Assembly (NCBI GenBank): GCA_903831935.1
Contig: CAIKZP010000031.1
Location: 74,401-138,400, forward strand
Length of the DNA: 64,000 nt
Source: an uncultured Bacteroidota bacterium
GTDB taxonomy: Bacteria; Bacteroidota; Bacteroidia; Chitinophagales; Chitinophagaceae
Reading direction: 5' to 3'
Each line of letters opens with the position of its first letter. Within the stretch, counting starts at the first letter, position 1. A program made the translations under genes and the position numbers. Shown piece after piece: positions 10,904 to 21,863 of the stretch. The notes under the pieces were generated by a model. The model was not told where the DNA came from. It saw only the letters and a program-made list of their open reading frames with translations, and searched no databases.

Positions 10904-11649
10904 TGCAATTGCATGGTTGATCCGTTGAAACTTGCATAGGTAAAATGTTGAATCCAATCGCCTAAATTAATGTACCTACTCGTTTCGCTTATCTTGATAT
11001 CAATTGGATAATGTCGGTGACCAAATACAAAATATTGAATGGGTAATTCTTGTACATATTCTTTTGAAAAGATAATTAGCCATTCTTTGTCTTCGCCTAA
11101 AAATATATCATCTGCAGTTCCTGTTTTTTGTCTGCTCTTTTTACTGAAATAATTTGCCAAACCTATGCCCCAGTTAGGGTGCAGCCATTCAAACAACCAC
11201 TTGCAAATTGAATTAGTGAATATTTTTTTCAGAAATTTATATCCATGATCACCTGGTCCTAAACCATCTCCATGAGCAATAAAAAATCGGTGCTCATTCC
11301 AAGCAAATATTTTGGGTTGATAATATACTGGGATATTTAGTTCTTGTTGAAAATAATCTTTCATCCACATATCGTGATTCCCTACAAAAATATGCACCAG
11401 AATTCCGCTATCGGTTAGTTCAGCTAACTTTCCTAATAAGCGCGTATACCCTTTTGGAACGGTTGTTTTATACTCAAACCAAAAGTCAAAAATATCACCT
11501 ACAATAAATATTTCTGCCGCATCGTGTTGAATACTTTCTAAAAAAGCAACTACTTTTTTTTCACGCACCAAACTACTGGCATAGTCAGGAGCACCCAAAT
11601 GAAAATCAGATAAGAAATATATTTTTTTATTTGGGGGGAGTTGCTGCAT
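10882..11649 (-). CDS. lpxH: UDP-2,3-diacylglucosamine diphosphatase (LpxH-type metallophosphoesterase)
   Basis: FLSDFHLGAPD, VGDIFDFWFEY, VGNHDMW, FIAHGDG, FGHRHYP metallophosphatase motifs. Confidence 0.88.
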   Translation of the reverse strand: MQQLPPNKKIYFLSDFHLGAPDYASSLVREKKVVAFLESIQHDAAEIFIVGDIFDFWFEYKTTVPKGYTRLLGKLAELTDSGILVHIFVGNHDMWMKDYFQQELNIPVYYQPKIFAWNEHRFFIAHGDGLGPGDHGYKFLKKIFTNSICKWLFEWLHPNWGIGLANYFSKKSRQKTGTADDIFLGEDKEWLIIFSKEYVQELPIQYFVFGHRHYPIDIKISETSRYINLGDWIQHFTYASFNGSTMQLHQWATGN

Positions 11650-11658
11650 ACTAATAAA

Positions 11659-12306
11659 TTAAACAGTTGCTTCTTGTCTGTCCAATAAAAAACAAAACAC
11701 TTCTTTGGGTCCGTGTACTCCCACAACTAATGTTTTTTCTATATCAGCAGTTCTGCTTGGGCCAGAAGCCAAACTAATTAATGAAGGTAAATTCAATCGA
11801 TATTTATCTATCAACGAATCAATGCCATCTGCAATATCATATACCAATTGATCGGTGTAGGCAATACAAATATGAACTGGAGCATATACGCTAACCGTTC
11901 TTCCACTTGCTTGGCCGCTACTAAGTAATAAACTACCTGTTCTAGCTACTAATTGTTCGCAGTAAGTAATAGAGGCATCGCAACTAGCTAGTGCAGTAGC
12001 TGTATGGTTTTCAAAACCATTGTTCGAAAGGGTTGTTTTTAACTCGGGTTCTACACAATAAATATTTTCCCATTTGCGCTGAGCAACTAGCGTTTGAAGT
12101 TGCACAGCTAATTCAGCTTCATTGGAGCAATAAGAAAATCTACCCTGCAATTTTGAAAAATTCTCTGCAAACTCTATTTCAAGTTCTTGCACAGAAGGTT
12201 GAAAAACACTGTTGTTTCCTTCACTTGCAGGAAAGGGAACAGGCACTGATTTTTTCAGTGCCTGTTTTATTTTCCCTAATATATTTTCTCTTGCTGTAGT
12301 TGCCAT
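11659..12306 (-). CDS. LUD domain protein (LutC/YkgG family)
   Basis: LVARTGSLLLSSGQASGR...VYAPVHICIAY...LASGPSRTADIEKTLVVGVHGPKEV. Confidence 0.9.
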   Translation of the reverse strand: MATTARENILGKIKQALKKSVPVPFPASEGNNSVFQPSVQELEIEFAENFSKLQGRFSYCSNEAELAVQLQTLVAQRKWENIYCVEPELKTTLSNNGFENHTATALASCDASITYCEQLVARTGSLLLSSGQASGRTVSVYAPVHICIAYTDQLVYDIADGIDSLIDKYRLNLPSLISLASGPSRTADIEKTLVVGVHGPKEVFCFLLDRQEATV

Positions 12307-12319
12307 AAAACAAATAGCA

Positions 12320-14374
12320 TTAGCTGATGGTAGTATTTTGTTCGTCGGTTTCTGTACCTACAATTGGAATAATTGGTAATTCAGTTGGTACCGGCGGAAT
12401 AACTACTTCTAATATTTTCTTTTCTTCAAAAGGTCTTTTACCAATCAACTCTTCAACGTCTGATTTGTGTAAGACTTCTTTGTCTAGTAATTCCTTGGCT
12501 AACTTTTCTACCTCAGGGCTTTTTTCGCGCAATAAAGCAAGCGTTCTTTGATAGGCTTCACTTACTAGTTTTCTAACTTCATCGTCAATCATTTTACCCG
12601 TTTCTTCGCTAAAAGGTTTGGTAAAAGTATTTTCTTGTGAAGGATCATAGAAACTAATATTTCCAATTTTATCATTCATACCATAGGTGGTTACCATTGA
12701 GTAAGCCATTTTGGTAATTTGTTGTAAATCGTTAGCCGCACCTGTTGAAATTTTATTGAAGAAAATTTCTTCAGCAGCACGTCCGCCAAGTGTCATACAC
12801 AATTGGTCGATTAACTGCTCGGTTGTATAAAGGTATTGTTCTTTAGGTGTGTACTGAGCGTAACCCAGTGCAGCTGTGCCTCTTGGAACAATCGTTACTT
12901 TTAATAAAGGATATGCGTGTTCTAAAAACCAACCACAAATAGCATGTCCTGCTTCGTGATAAGCAATCACTTCTTTTTCTTCTGGAGAAATGATTTTGTT
13001 TTTCTTTTCTAATCCTCCAATTACGCGGTCAATGGCATCTTGGAAATCACTCATATCAACTGCAAGCTTATCTTTTCTTGCTGCAATCAATGCTGCTTCA
13101 TTACAAACATTGGCAATATCTGCGCCAGCAAAACCTGGTGTTTGTTCTGCTAGCTTGTGTATATCAAGTGTTTCAGAAATTTTAATGGCTCCTAAATGCA
13201 CTTTAAAAATGGCTTCTCTTCCTACAACGTCTGGACGGTCAATAGAAATTTGACGATCAAAACGACCTGGACGTAACAATGCCGTATCCAATACATCTGG
13301 TCTATTGGTAGCAGCTAAAATAATAATGCCGGTGTCTCCACCAAAACCATCCATTTCTACTAACAACTGATTTAATGTATTTTCTCTTTCGTCATTGCTC
13401 ATCATGGCATTTCTTCCACGTGCACGACCAATAGCATCAATTTCATCTATAAAAATAATACAAGGTGCTTTTTCACGTGCTTGTTTAAATAAATCACGTA
13501 CACGACTGGCTCCAACACCCACAAACATTTCAACAAAATCACTTCCGCTCAAACTAAAGAAAGGCACTTGCGCTTCTCCAGCCATGGCTTTGGCTAATAA
13601 TGTTTTACCGGTACCTGGAGGTCCTATCAATAAAGCACCTTTAGGAATTTTACCTCCCAAGGAAGTATACTTTTTAGGATTTTTTAAGAAGTCTACAATT
13701 TCCATGACCTCTACTTTTGCTTCATCGAGCCCAGCAACATCAGAGAATGTGATATTTACTTTAGCACCTTTATCAAACAAGGTTGCTTTTGATTTTCCAA
13801 TATTAAAAATTCCGCCTGGACCACCGCTACCGCCGGCACCGCCACCGCCCATCTTACGCATCATCAACATCCAAGCAGCAACTATAATTAACAGTGTTAG
13901 AATAGTATTAGCAATGGGTCCGAACCACTCTCCTTCTTCAAAAATATTTTCAGGAACTTCCGCCATATTATTGGCTTTATAAAATTCCTTTAATCCATCA
14001 TTAAAACTTTTCCAATCTGTTACTTTAAACTCAAAAAGAGGAACACCTTTGGCTTTTTCTTTGGTTAAAGCTTTAGAGAATTTTTGAACATAAAATTCTT
14101 TAGAAACACTATCGGGCTTTATATAAACGCGAACTACGTTTTTATTGGTGATTAGGTCTAGTCTTTCAACATCGCCTACAATCAACATTTTTTGCTTGAA
14201 TTCTTGCTCGGTTGACTTGTATAAATCTGGCGCTAATTTCCAGAATTGAGTAGACAACAATACAATAGCAATCACTGCATAGAGCCAGTAAATATTGAAT
14301 TTTGGGCCTTTGCGTGGTGCATCGCCTTTATCGTTCTGAATGTTGAATTTTGGTGATTTATTTTCTTGTGACAT
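12320..14374 (-). CDS. ftsH: ATP-dependent zinc metalloprotease FtsH
   Basis: [38 protein letters not shown] zinc motif, N-terminal TM segments. Confidence 0.98.
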   Translation of the reverse strand: MSQENKSPKFNIQNDKGDAPRKGPKFNIYWLYAVIAIVLLSTQFWKLAPDLYKSTEQEFKQKMLIVGDVERLDLITNKNVVRVYIKPDSVSKEFYVQKFSKALTKEKAKGVPLFEFKVTDWKSFNDGLKEFYKANNMAEVPENIFEEGEWFGPIANTILTLLIIVAAWMLMMRKMGGGGAGGSGGPGGIFNIGKSKATLFDKGAKVNITFSDVAGLDEAKVEVMEIVDFLKNPKKYTSLGGKIPKGALLIGPPGTGKTLLAKAMAGEAQVPFFSLSGSDFVEMFVGVGASRVRDLFKQAREKAPCIIFIDEIDAIGRARGRNAMMSNDERENTLNQLLVEMDGFGGDTGIIILAATNRPDVLDTALLRPGRFDRQISIDRPDVVGREAIFKVHLGAIKISETLDIHKLAEQTPGFAGADIANVCNEAALIAARKDKLAVDMSDFQDAIDRVIGGLEKKNKIISPEEKEVIAYHEAGHAICGWFLEHAYPLLKVTIVPRGTAALGYAQYTPKEQYLYTTEQLIDQLCMTLGGRAAEEIFFNKISTGAANDLQQITKMAYSMVTTYGMNDKIGNISFYDPSQENTFTKPFSEETGKMIDDEVRKLVSEAYQRTLALLREKSPEVEKLAKELLDKEVLHKSDVEELIGKRPFEEKKILEVVIPPVPTELPIIPIVGTETDEQNTTIS

Positions 14375-14429
14375 ATCTATTTTCCGCTATATATAAATAA
14401 TAATTCTGTCTAATAAAATTACTGAATAC

Positions 14430-14846
14430 TTACTTGCTTGCTATTTCGTCGTGCATTTGTGAATCGGCATCGCTCCAATTTTCTTCTAATTGATAAAACT
14501 TTCTGGCATCTGGCTGCATAATATGTACCACTACATTTACATAATCAATCAAAGCCCATTGGCCCGTGATTCTACCTTCGTGTTTGTAAGGAATTTCGGC
14601 GCAAACCTCTTGCACCCTAAATTCAACATTATCACTAATCGCTTTTACCTGCGTTGTAGAACTTGCTTGGCAAACAATAAAAAAGTCTGCTGATGCTTCT
14701 GTGATTTTACGCAAATCGAGGCTAACAATATTTTCCCCTTTCTTTTCTTGAATGGCTTTGATAATTGTTTTGAAAATTTTAGAATTACGGTTCAACCTAG
14801 AACTAGTAGTCTTTGAGCGGCTATTTGATAGAGAAAGCGTTGCCAA
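14430..14846 (-). CDS. rsfS: Ribosome silencing factor RsfS
   Basis: KKGENIVSLDLRKITEASADFFIVCQASSTTQVKAISDNVE...GWALIDYVNVVVHIM-like RsfS core. Confidence 0.95.
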   Translation of the reverse strand: MATLSLSNSRSKTTSSRLNRNSKIFKTIIKAIQEKKGENIVSLDLRKITEASADFFIVCQASSTTQVKAISDNVEFRVQEVCAEIPYKHEGRITGQWALIDYVNVVVHIMQPDARKFYQLEENWSDADSQMHDEIASK

Positions 14847-14924
14847 TAAATTAAGTCGTTTAAAAGTGATTATTTAGAACCCCTGCCTCTCCAAATCAAA
14901 TTACAAATACTTGCAATTCTTAAC

Positions 14925-14953
14925 TTGGTTGATGACCATTGGTGCTAACTTTG
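14925..14953 (+). promoter_or_regulatory. Putative Bacteroidetes-type promoter of birA: TTG-N18-TAACTTTG
   Basis: TTG at 14925-14927 and TAACTTTG (TAnnTTTG) at 14946-14953, 16 nt before the apparent TTG start at 14970. Confidence 0.5.
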
Positions 14954-14969
14954 TAAAAATAGTAATTCT

Positions 14970-15728
14970 TTGTTACCAACAAATGCTAAAACTCCTATTG
15001 GAGCTCCATTTTTCGAATTACCTGACGTCGATAGCACCAACATCTATGCCATTGACAAGGTTCAGGCTAATTTGGCTGCTCATGGAGCCGTATTCTTTGC
15101 ACACCACCAATTTGCAGGAAAAGGGCAAAGAGAAAAGGAATGGACCGCTGAACCTGGTATGAATTTGCTAATTTCTATTGTAATTGACCCCAGTTTTCTG
15201 CCCCTTAGCCAACAATTTTCATTGAGCGCAATGACGGCTCTGGCTTGTTTTGATTTTTTTAGTGCCTATGCGGGCGAAGAAACCTCCATAAAATGGCCAA
15301 ATGATTTATACTGGCGTGACAGAAAGGCAGCAGGGATTTTAATTGAAAACCATATCCAGGGCAAGAATTGGCAGTATGCAATTATTGGAATTGGCATCAA
15401 TATCAATCAAACAATATTTGATGCTAGCATTAAAAACCCTGTTTCTCTAAAACAAATTACTGGACAAGATTTCAATCCTGTAGCAATGGCTAAGGACTTA
15501 TGTGTTTGTATGGAAAACAGGTTTCAAACCCTAAAAGCTGGTGGTCAAGCCGCTCAATTGCTAGATTATAACAAGCATTTGTTCAAAAAAAATGAATTGG
15601 TGCGATTTAAAAAAGACAATATTCAATTTCAAGCAAGGGTTGAGGGCGTGAACGCAAAAGGAGAACTGCTTTTAACAGGCGGATTACAAGACAGTTTTAG
15701 GTTTGGAGAAATTGTGTGGGTGATATGA
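14970..15728 (+). CDS. birA: Biotin--[acetyl-CoA-carboxylase] ligase; apparent TTG start
   Basis: AVFFAHHQFAGKGQREKEWTAEPGMNLLISIV...IKWPNDLYWRDRKAAGILIEN...GIGININQ. Confidence 0.92.
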   Translation: MLPTNAKTPIGAPFFELPDVDSTNIYAIDKVQANLAAHGAVFFAHHQFAGKGQREKEWTAEPGMNLLISIVIDPSFLPLSQQFSLSAMTALACFDFFSAYAGEETSIKWPNDLYWRDRKAAGILIENHIQGKNWQYAIIGIGININQTIFDASIKNPVSLKQITGQDFNPVAMAKDLCVCMENRFQTLKAGGQAAQLLDYNKHLFKKNELVRFKKDNIQFQARVEGVNAKGELLLTGGLQDSFRFGEIVWVI

Positions 15729-15783
15729 TTTTAAGTATTTATCGATTAGTTTGAACGTATTTTGCGCTGAATAAATTTTAACA

Positions 15784-16833
15784 ATGGAAGCAATTCGATT
15801 AACGCAGTTTTCGCATGGTGGTGGATGTGGTTGTAAAATAGCCCCCTCCGTTTTAAGTACTATTTTACAAAGTAGCTTTTTAGCACCCGAAAACAAGCAA
15901 TTATTGGTAGGCAATGCTAGTAATGATGACGCAGCAGCTTATGATTTGCAAAACGGAACTGCTTTAATTAGTACCACCGATTTTTTCATGCCCATTGTAG
16001 ATGATGCAAACACTTTTGGTAAAATTGCTTCTGCCAATGCTATCAGCGACGTGTATGCCATGGGCGGAAAACCCATTTTGGCGATTGCTATTTTAGGATG
16101 GCCCGTAAATAAACTTCCGGCAGAATTGGCCCAACAAGTACTTGAAGGCGCAAGGGCTATTTGCTTAGAAGCCGGAATTCCTTTAGCTGGCGGACATAGT
16201 ATTGATAGCCCTGAACCCATTTTTGGATTAGCGGTAAGCGGGTTAGTAGATATTGTAAACCTAAAAAGAAACAATACCGCCAAAGAGAACGATCTATTAT
16301 TTCTTACAAAACCAATTGGTGTTGGTATTTTGGCAACGGCTCAAAAACGAGAAAAAATTTCTGCAGCGCATTTAAGCCAATTAATTGCACAATTAACTAC
16401 CCTAAATAAAGCAGGCGAAGCACTTGGAAAAATTCCAGGTGTTCATGCAATGACCGATGTTACAGGATTTGGATTGATTGGTCATTTGGTTGAAATGGCC
16501 GAGGGCAGTGGATTGAGTGCCGAATTAAATTATGCCGCAATACCAATGTTGGAATCTGCTAAGGTTTACCAACAACAAAAAATTGGGCCCGATGCTACCC
16601 ATAGAAACTGGAATAGTTATCAACACAAAATTTCATTAGCCGAAGGAATTGATGAAATTGAAGCAACACATTTATTGCCCGATCCTCAAACCAATGGTGG
16701 ATTATTAATTTCGGTTTCTGCAGATGCGGTGGCAGAAGTAATTAGTGTATTTGAAAGGTTTGGACTAAGTGCTTATGCAAAACCCATTGGCAAAATGGTA
16801 GCAGCCCAAGAAAAAATCATTCAGGTAATCTAG
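15784..16833 (+). CDS. selD: Selenide, water dikinase (Cys form)
   Basis: HGGGCGCKIAP active-site motif with Cys, DDAAAY..., TDFFMPIVDD, DVYAMGG, TDVTGFGLIGHL. Confidence 0.95.
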   Translation: MEAIRLTQFSHGGGCGCKIAPSVLSTILQSSFLAPENKQLLVGNASNDDAAAYDLQNGTALISTTDFFMPIVDDANTFGKIASANAISDVYAMGGKPILAIAILGWPVNKLPAELAQQVLEGARAICLEAGIPLAGGHSIDSPEPIFGLAVSGLVDIVNLKRNNTAKENDLLFLTKPIGVGILATAQKREKISAAHLSQLIAQLTTLNKAGEALGKIPGVHAMTDVTGFGLIGHLVEMAEGSGLSAELNYAAIPMLESAKVYQQQKIGPDATHRNWNSYQHKISLAEGIDEIEATHLLPDPQTNGGLLISVSADAVAEVISVFERFGLSAYAKPIGKMVAAQEKIIQVI

Positions 16834-16836
16834 TAA

Positions 16837-17274
16837 TTAAAAAACCATATTTCCTTTGTTCTTGATTTGCTCGTTGGTAAGTTCTACTACTAGTTGAACT
16901 CCTGCAATATTATTGATGGTTTGTCGGATCCAATTACATTTATCATCGTCTACCAAATCGCCTTTCATTAACCACAAAAAATCCATATGCCTAAATTCTG
17001 GCAAAAGGTATTCACCATCAAATTGGTTGTGGTAAACATAGTGTTGTAAAAAACTATTTGGTTCAGAAGATTGGTATACCGAAAAAAAATAGCTGCGTTC
17101 TTTTTTTCGCAAATGCACTTCAATTTCTGGATTCAATCGAAATTCATAGCCCAATAAATTGTTTAAATGCCAACAAAACTGATAACTTTTTAAAGGCGCT
17201 GTAATGCCCAATAGGCGCGTATCTTCGAAGAAGTCTTCATTCAGTTCGTCTACATTTAAACGGAGTTTAGACAT
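16837..17274 (-). CDS. IPExxxVDY family protein
   Basis: YLLPEFRHMDFLWLMKGD matches the family motif region; typical length. Confidence 0.8.
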   Translation of the reverse strand: MSKLRLNVDELNEDFFEDTRLLGITAPLKSYQFCWHLNNLLGYEFRLNPEIEVHLRKKERSYFFSVYQSSEPNSFLQHYVYHNQFDGEYLLPEFRHMDFLWLMKGDLVDDDKCNWIRQTINNIAGVQLVVELTNEQIKNKGNMVF

Positions 17275-17284
17275 GTTTTTTTTC

Positions 17285-18979
17285 TTAAAATTGAATGTTT
17301 ATTATTTTTTCTTCTGAACCTCTTTTAATTGTTAATTTGGTTTTATCGTCTTTGTTAAATTTACCCAAAGCCTGCATATAACTCATTACATCTACAAATT
17401 TAAATTCACCCAATTGCAATAAAATATCACCTGCTTGTAAGCCAATTTTTTCTGCTAGTTTTCCAGGACTAACGCCATCAATACGCATACCTGTTCCACT
17501 ATAACCATAATCTGGAATCACACCCAAACTCACTTTAAACTTTGTACTGCGGCCTTGTTCTTGATCTCTAGTTTTGGTAAATACTAACTTGCCTTTATTA
17601 TCAACCGCTTCAATTAATTGGTAGATACTATTAACAATATCTTTTTCGCCTTGGTAATTAATTTTATCCCAATCATCAGTTGATTTATGATAGTCTTGGT
17701 GGCTACCAGTAAAATAAAACAATACCGGAATATCTTTTCTATAAAAAATAGCATGGTCACTAGGGCCAGTTCCTGAACTATCAAACTTAATTAATAAAGA
17801 AGCTGGTTTAGCACTTGAAAAATAACTGCCCCAAACCGGCGATGTGCCATATCCACCAATTGTCAATTTGTGTGAAGTATCGTATCTGCCCACCATATCC
17901 ATATTAATCATATAGTTAGGGGTAATGTTGGTTGTAGGATTTTCAATCCAATACTTGCTACCCAATGTGCCTAATTCTTCTGCAGAAAAATGGAGAATTA
18001 AATAGTTATTATTTTTTGGTGACGCGTTTTTTAATTTACGCGTTAATTCAATTAAGGCAGCAGTTCCACTTGCATTATCATCTGCGCCATTGTGAATTAC
18101 ATGACCCGTATCTAAAGCATTTTTGTCTTCGCCATAACCAAGGTGATCGTAGTGTGCACCAAGAATAACAGTAGTTGCTGCATGATTATCGATATAGCCA
18201 ATAATATTGGTAGCATTGCGTTTGCGCTCATTGAATGCTACTGTAATAGCCGTTTTTAAACTCTTGGCTTGGTCTGAAAAATAATGCTGATACCCGTCTT
18301 TTGTAATATAAATGATAGGTATAGATGCAGCAGTAGACTTGTCGTTTTTATTAAACTGAATATTGTCGGTACTATTACTGCTATTGTATAGGAACAATGC
18401 AGTTGCTCCTTTTTCTGCAATTGTTATTGCTTCTTTTTTTATTGTTTCTTCAATATCAAAATGAGTATTGTTCTTGTTTTCATCTAACCACTCTTTTAGG
18501 TCTTTAAACCATGGTTGTCCTTTTTCATTTAGGGCCATTGCAGGATTTCCTTTCACCGTTTTTTCTGCACTAAATGCAAGTGGAAAATACTCTTCTGTAA
18601 GTTTTAAAAAACTGCCATTAATTCTTAGAATGGTAGCAGGTGAAAATTGTTTTCCTTCATTAATTTCAAAGGTTTGCAAAAAGCCATTTTGACCCCTTGG
18701 TTCAAGGCCCATTTCTTTGTATTGTGCAATAATATATTGTAAAGCCAATTGCTCTCCTGGGGTACCAGTTCGGCGGCCTTCTAACTTGTCATCTGCTAAG
18801 TATTGTACATGCGCTGTTAAGTGATTTACTAGTTCAGTGCTTGCTTTCTCTGCTGCTATTCTTAATTTACGTTTACTTTGCGCTGTTGCAAAACTAGAGA
18901 ACAACAAAACAATCCATAGTAATTTTTGCATTTGTAACAATTTTATGAATACAAAAATAAGCGAGTGAACGCGAATCAA
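17285..18979 (-). CDS. M28 family metallopeptidase with C-terminal PDZ domain (secreted); probable start at internal MQKLLW
   Basis: VILGAHYDHLGYGEDKNALDTGHVIHNGADDNASGTAALIEL, FSAEELGTLGS, SGTGPSDHAIF; C-terminal PDZ-like region; signal peptide. Confidence 0.92.
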   Translation of the reverse strand: MIRVHSLIFVFIKLLQMQKLLWIVLLFSSFATAQSKRKLRIAAEKASTELVNHLTAHVQYLADDKLEGRRTGTPGEQLALQYIIAQYKEMGLEPRGQNGFLQTFEINEGKQFSPATILRINGSFLKLTEEYFPLAFSAEKTVKGNPAMALNEKGQPWFKDLKEWLDENKNNTHFDIEETIKKEAITIAEKGATALFLYNSSNSTDNIQFNKNDKSTAASIPIIYITKDGYQHYFSDQAKSLKTAITVAFNERKRNATNIIGYIDNHAATTVILGAHYDHLGYGEDKNALDTGHVIHNGADDNASGTAALIELTRKLKNASPKNNNYLILHFSAEELGTLGSKYWIENPTTNITPNYMINMDMVGRYDTSHKLTIGGYGTSPVWGSYFSSAKPASLLIKFDSSGTGPSDHAIFYRKDIPVLFYFTGSHQDYHKSTDDWDKINYQGEKDIVNSIYQLIEAVDNKGKLVFTKTRDQEQGRSTKFKVSLGVIPDYGYSGTGMRIDGVSPGKLAEKIGLQAGDILLQLGEFKFVDVMSYMQALGKFNKDDKTKLTIKRGSEEKIINIQF

Positions 18980-19090
18980 ACGATTGCATCATAAATAATT
19001 GTAAAATAAAAAAATGAGCCTGAGAATCCGTTCCCAATCTCGTAACTAATAGCCTTTTAATGAACGTACTTTTACCATTCAATTTTATTT

Positions 19091-21205
19091 TTGAGTAAAC
19101 CTATTTTACATATTGCCTTGGTGGGTAACCCGAATAGCGGGAAAACCTCATTATTCAACGCCTTAACGGGTTTGAACCAAAAAGTAGGCAATTTTCCAGG
19201 GGTTACGGTTGATAAAAAAACTGGGGTATTAGATTTAGAGGATAACAGAAAAACCATATTAATTGATCTGCCAGGTACTTATAGTTTATACCCAAGACGA
19301 GCAGACGAGTGGGTGGCTTATAAAGTTTTAATGAATGCAGATGCAGACACCAAAGCCGATTTGGTTTTATTGGTGGCTGATGCAAGCAATCTAAAACGAA
19401 ATTTACTTTTTTGCAGCCAAATCATCGATTTAAAAATACCAGTAGTGGTTGCCTTAACCATGAATGATTTAGCAGCAAAAAAAGGAATTGGTATTGATAT
19501 TAGTGGTTTAGAAGCAGAATTAGGCGTTCCTGTTGTATTGGTTAATCCTCGAAAAAACAAGGGATTGGTTGAGTTGAAAAAAGTATTGGCGCAATACGCA
19601 AAAATTCCAGCAAATAAAACAAATGCCGATTTTATTGAGAACCTTAAAATGGCTCCAAAAGCAATTGAGCAAGTTCAAAACATTTTTCCTGCACTGAGTA
19701 ATTATGCGGCAGTGCACTACCTAATTAATCACGAAAATTTTCCATTAACCGAACAAACACAAAAAGATATTGAACAGATTGAATTAGATAATCAATTCAA
19801 TCCTACCAAAACACAGGCCGATGAAATTATGCAACGCTATGCACGCATAAAACAAATCATGCAAAAGAATGTGGTAGAACCAGATCCATTAGAACAAAAA
19901 TTGTTTTCCGATAAATTAGACGATGTTTTATTGCACCGTACTTGGGGTAACCTTATTTTATTTGCGGTGTTGTTTTTATTATTTCAAAGTGTTTTTTGGT
20001 TGGCTAAATTTCCAATGGATGGAATTGAATTAGTGTTTAAGCAATTAGCTTTTTGGCTAAACCACAACCTTGCAGCAAGTTGGTTTTCAGACTTACTAGT
20101 GAATGGAATTGTTGCGGGCATGAGTGGCATATTCGTTTTCATTCCTCAAATAATGATTTTATTTGGAATCATTACTATTTTAGAAGATACTGGATACATG
20201 GCACGCATTAGTTTTTTAAGCGACCGACTCATGCGTAAAGTTGGCTTGAATGGAAAAAGCGTAATGCCTATGATTAGTGGATTTGCTTGTGCAGTTCCTG
20301 CCATTATGAGTGCGCGCAATATTGAAAACAAAAAAGAACGACTCTTAACTATTTTGGTAACCCCATTAATGAGTTGTAGTGCTCGATTGCCAGTATACAC
20401 CATTCTCATTTCTTTAGTAGTAGATGATAAATATTATTTTGGATTTTTAAGTTTACAAGGCTTAGTAATGATGGGCCTATATGTGCTAGGAGTATTGATG
20501 GCATTGATTGTTAGCTATGTAATGAAATGGGTGATTCAAATAAAAGAAAAAAGTTTTTTCATTTTAGAATTGCCTATTTATCGTGCGCCAAGATGGAAAA
20601 ATGTGGGCATTACAATGGTTGAAAAAGCCAAAATATTTGTAACAGATGCAGGAAAAATAATCATGATTATTAGCATCCTATTATGGTTTTTATGTTCGCA
20701 CGGACCAGGCAATCGGATGGAAAATGTAGAAAGAAAATATGCAGCTTTAGCACAAGTGTTACCAGCGCAAAAAGCAGTTTTAGCAAAGCGCCTCTCTTCC
20801 GAAAAATTACAAAATTCTTATGCTGGATTATTGGGCCAAACTATTGAACCTGTAATAAAACCACTAGGCTACGATTGGAAAATTGGCATTGCATTAATTA
20901 CTTCCATTGCTGCAAGAGAAGTTTTTGTAGGTACAATGGCCACCTTATATAGTGTTGAAGAAAACGACAACAATTCGCTTAGGCAGAAACTCCAATCAGC
21001 TACACATGCAGACGGAACAAAAGTATATAGTTTGCCTGCCGCATTTTCGTTGATGATATTTTATGTATTGGCCATGCAGTGTATGAGTACACTTGCTGTA
21101 GTAAAAAGAGAAACCAAATCTTGGAAATGGCCGGTATTTCAATTCTCTTACATGACAGGTCTTGCCTATCTAATGAGTTTTATTGTTTACCAATTGTTTA
21201 AATAA
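19091..21205 (+). CDS. feoB: Ferrous iron transport protein B; apparent TTG start
   Basis: ALVGNPNSGKTSLFNALTGLNQKVGNFPGVTVDKKTG G1/G2, IDLPGTYSLYP, Nucleoside recognition (Gate) domains. Confidence 0.96.
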   Translation: MSKPILHIALVGNPNSGKTSLFNALTGLNQKVGNFPGVTVDKKTGVLDLEDNRKTILIDLPGTYSLYPRRADEWVAYKVLMNADADTKADLVLLVADASNLKRNLLFCSQIIDLKIPVVVALTMNDLAAKKGIGIDISGLEAELGVPVVLVNPRKNKGLVELKKVLAQYAKIPANKTNADFIENLKMAPKAIEQVQNIFPALSNYAAVHYLINHENFPLTEQTQKDIEQIELDNQFNPTKTQADEIMQRYARIKQIMQKNVVEPDPLEQKLFSDKLDDVLLHRTWGNLILFAVLFLLFQSVFWLAKFPMDGIELVFKQLAFWLNHNLAASWFSDLLVNGIVAGMSGIFVFIPQIMILFGIITILEDTGYMARISFLSDRLMRKVGLNGKSVMPMISGFACAVPAIMSARNIENKKERLLTILVTPLMSCSARLPVYTILISLVVDDKYYFGFLSLQGLVMMGLYVLGVLMALIVSYVMKWVIQIKEKSFFILELPIYRAPRWKNVGITMVEKAKIFVTDAGKIIMIISILLWFLCSHGPGNRMENVERKYAALAQVLPAQKAVLAKRLSSEKLQNSYAGLLGQTIEPVIKPLGYDWKIGIALITSIAAREVFVGTMATLYSVEENDNNSLRQKLQSATHADGTKVYSLPAAFSLMIFYVLAMQCMSTLAVVKRETKSWKWPVFQFSYMTGLAYLMSFIVYQLFK

Positions 21206-21244
21206 TAATATCCTCCCTAATTGTATAGAGAAGATATTATTATT
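21201..21244. terminator. AT-rich 12-bp inverted repeat between convergent feoB and bcp
   Basis: AATAATAATATC (21201-21212) / GATATTATTATT (21233-21244). Confidence 0.5.
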
Positions 21245-21254
21245 CAATTACCTA

Positions 21255-21722
21255 TTAACCTTCCGCCCAAGCAGCTAGTATTTCTTCGGTATGATTTTTT
21301 GTATCTGGTTTTACAATAATCTTTACAATCTTACCAGTTTCGTCAATTAAAAAAGTAGTACGGGTAGTTCCCATATAAGTATGGCCCATAATCTTTTTTT
21401 CGCCCCATAAATTGTATTTATCTACAATTTTCTTGTCTTCGTCTGAAATTAACGGGAAAGGAAGGGTAAATTTTTCTTCGAATTTTTTATGGCTCGCAAC
21501 ACTATCCGTACTTACGCCCACTACTTGGTATCCTTTTTTTAATAAAGCAGAATAATTATCTCTTAAATTACAAGCTTGAGCGGTACATCCTGGCGTATCG
21601 TCTTTTGGATAAAAATATAGAATTAACTTTTGTCCTTTGTAATCAGTCAATGAAATTGCCTTGCCATTTTGATCCACCGCTTTAAAAAGGGGTGCCTTGC
21701 TACCTTCTTTTAATACTGCCAT
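21255..21722 (-). CDS. bcp: Thioredoxin-dependent thiol peroxidase (Bcp/PrxQ peroxiredoxin)
   Basis: LILYFYPKDDTPGCTAQACNLRDNYS. Confidence 0.95.
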   Translation of the reverse strand: MAVLKEGSKAPLFKAVDQNGKAISLTDYKGQKLILYFYPKDDTPGCTAQACNLRDNYSALLKKGYQVVGVSTDSVASHKKFEEKFTLPFPLISDEDKKIVDKYNLWGEKKIMGHTYMGTTRTTFLIDETGKIVKIIVKPDTKNHTEEILAAWAEG

Positions 21723-21863
21723 TTTGTTTTATTTATGTGTTCAATCAATCAATAATAACCCTAAAAAATTGGTTTTGTTGGTATTTTTCCAAAACCATTT
21801 AAAAATTTAATGCCTTTTTTGGCTTCCTGACCTTACATTTGCACAATTTATTTTTTTGCAACT

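Noticed and set aside
13395-13982. 195-aa + strand ORF antisense to ftsH
   Set aside because: Fully within the strongly supported ftsH gene; sequence shows no recognisable family.
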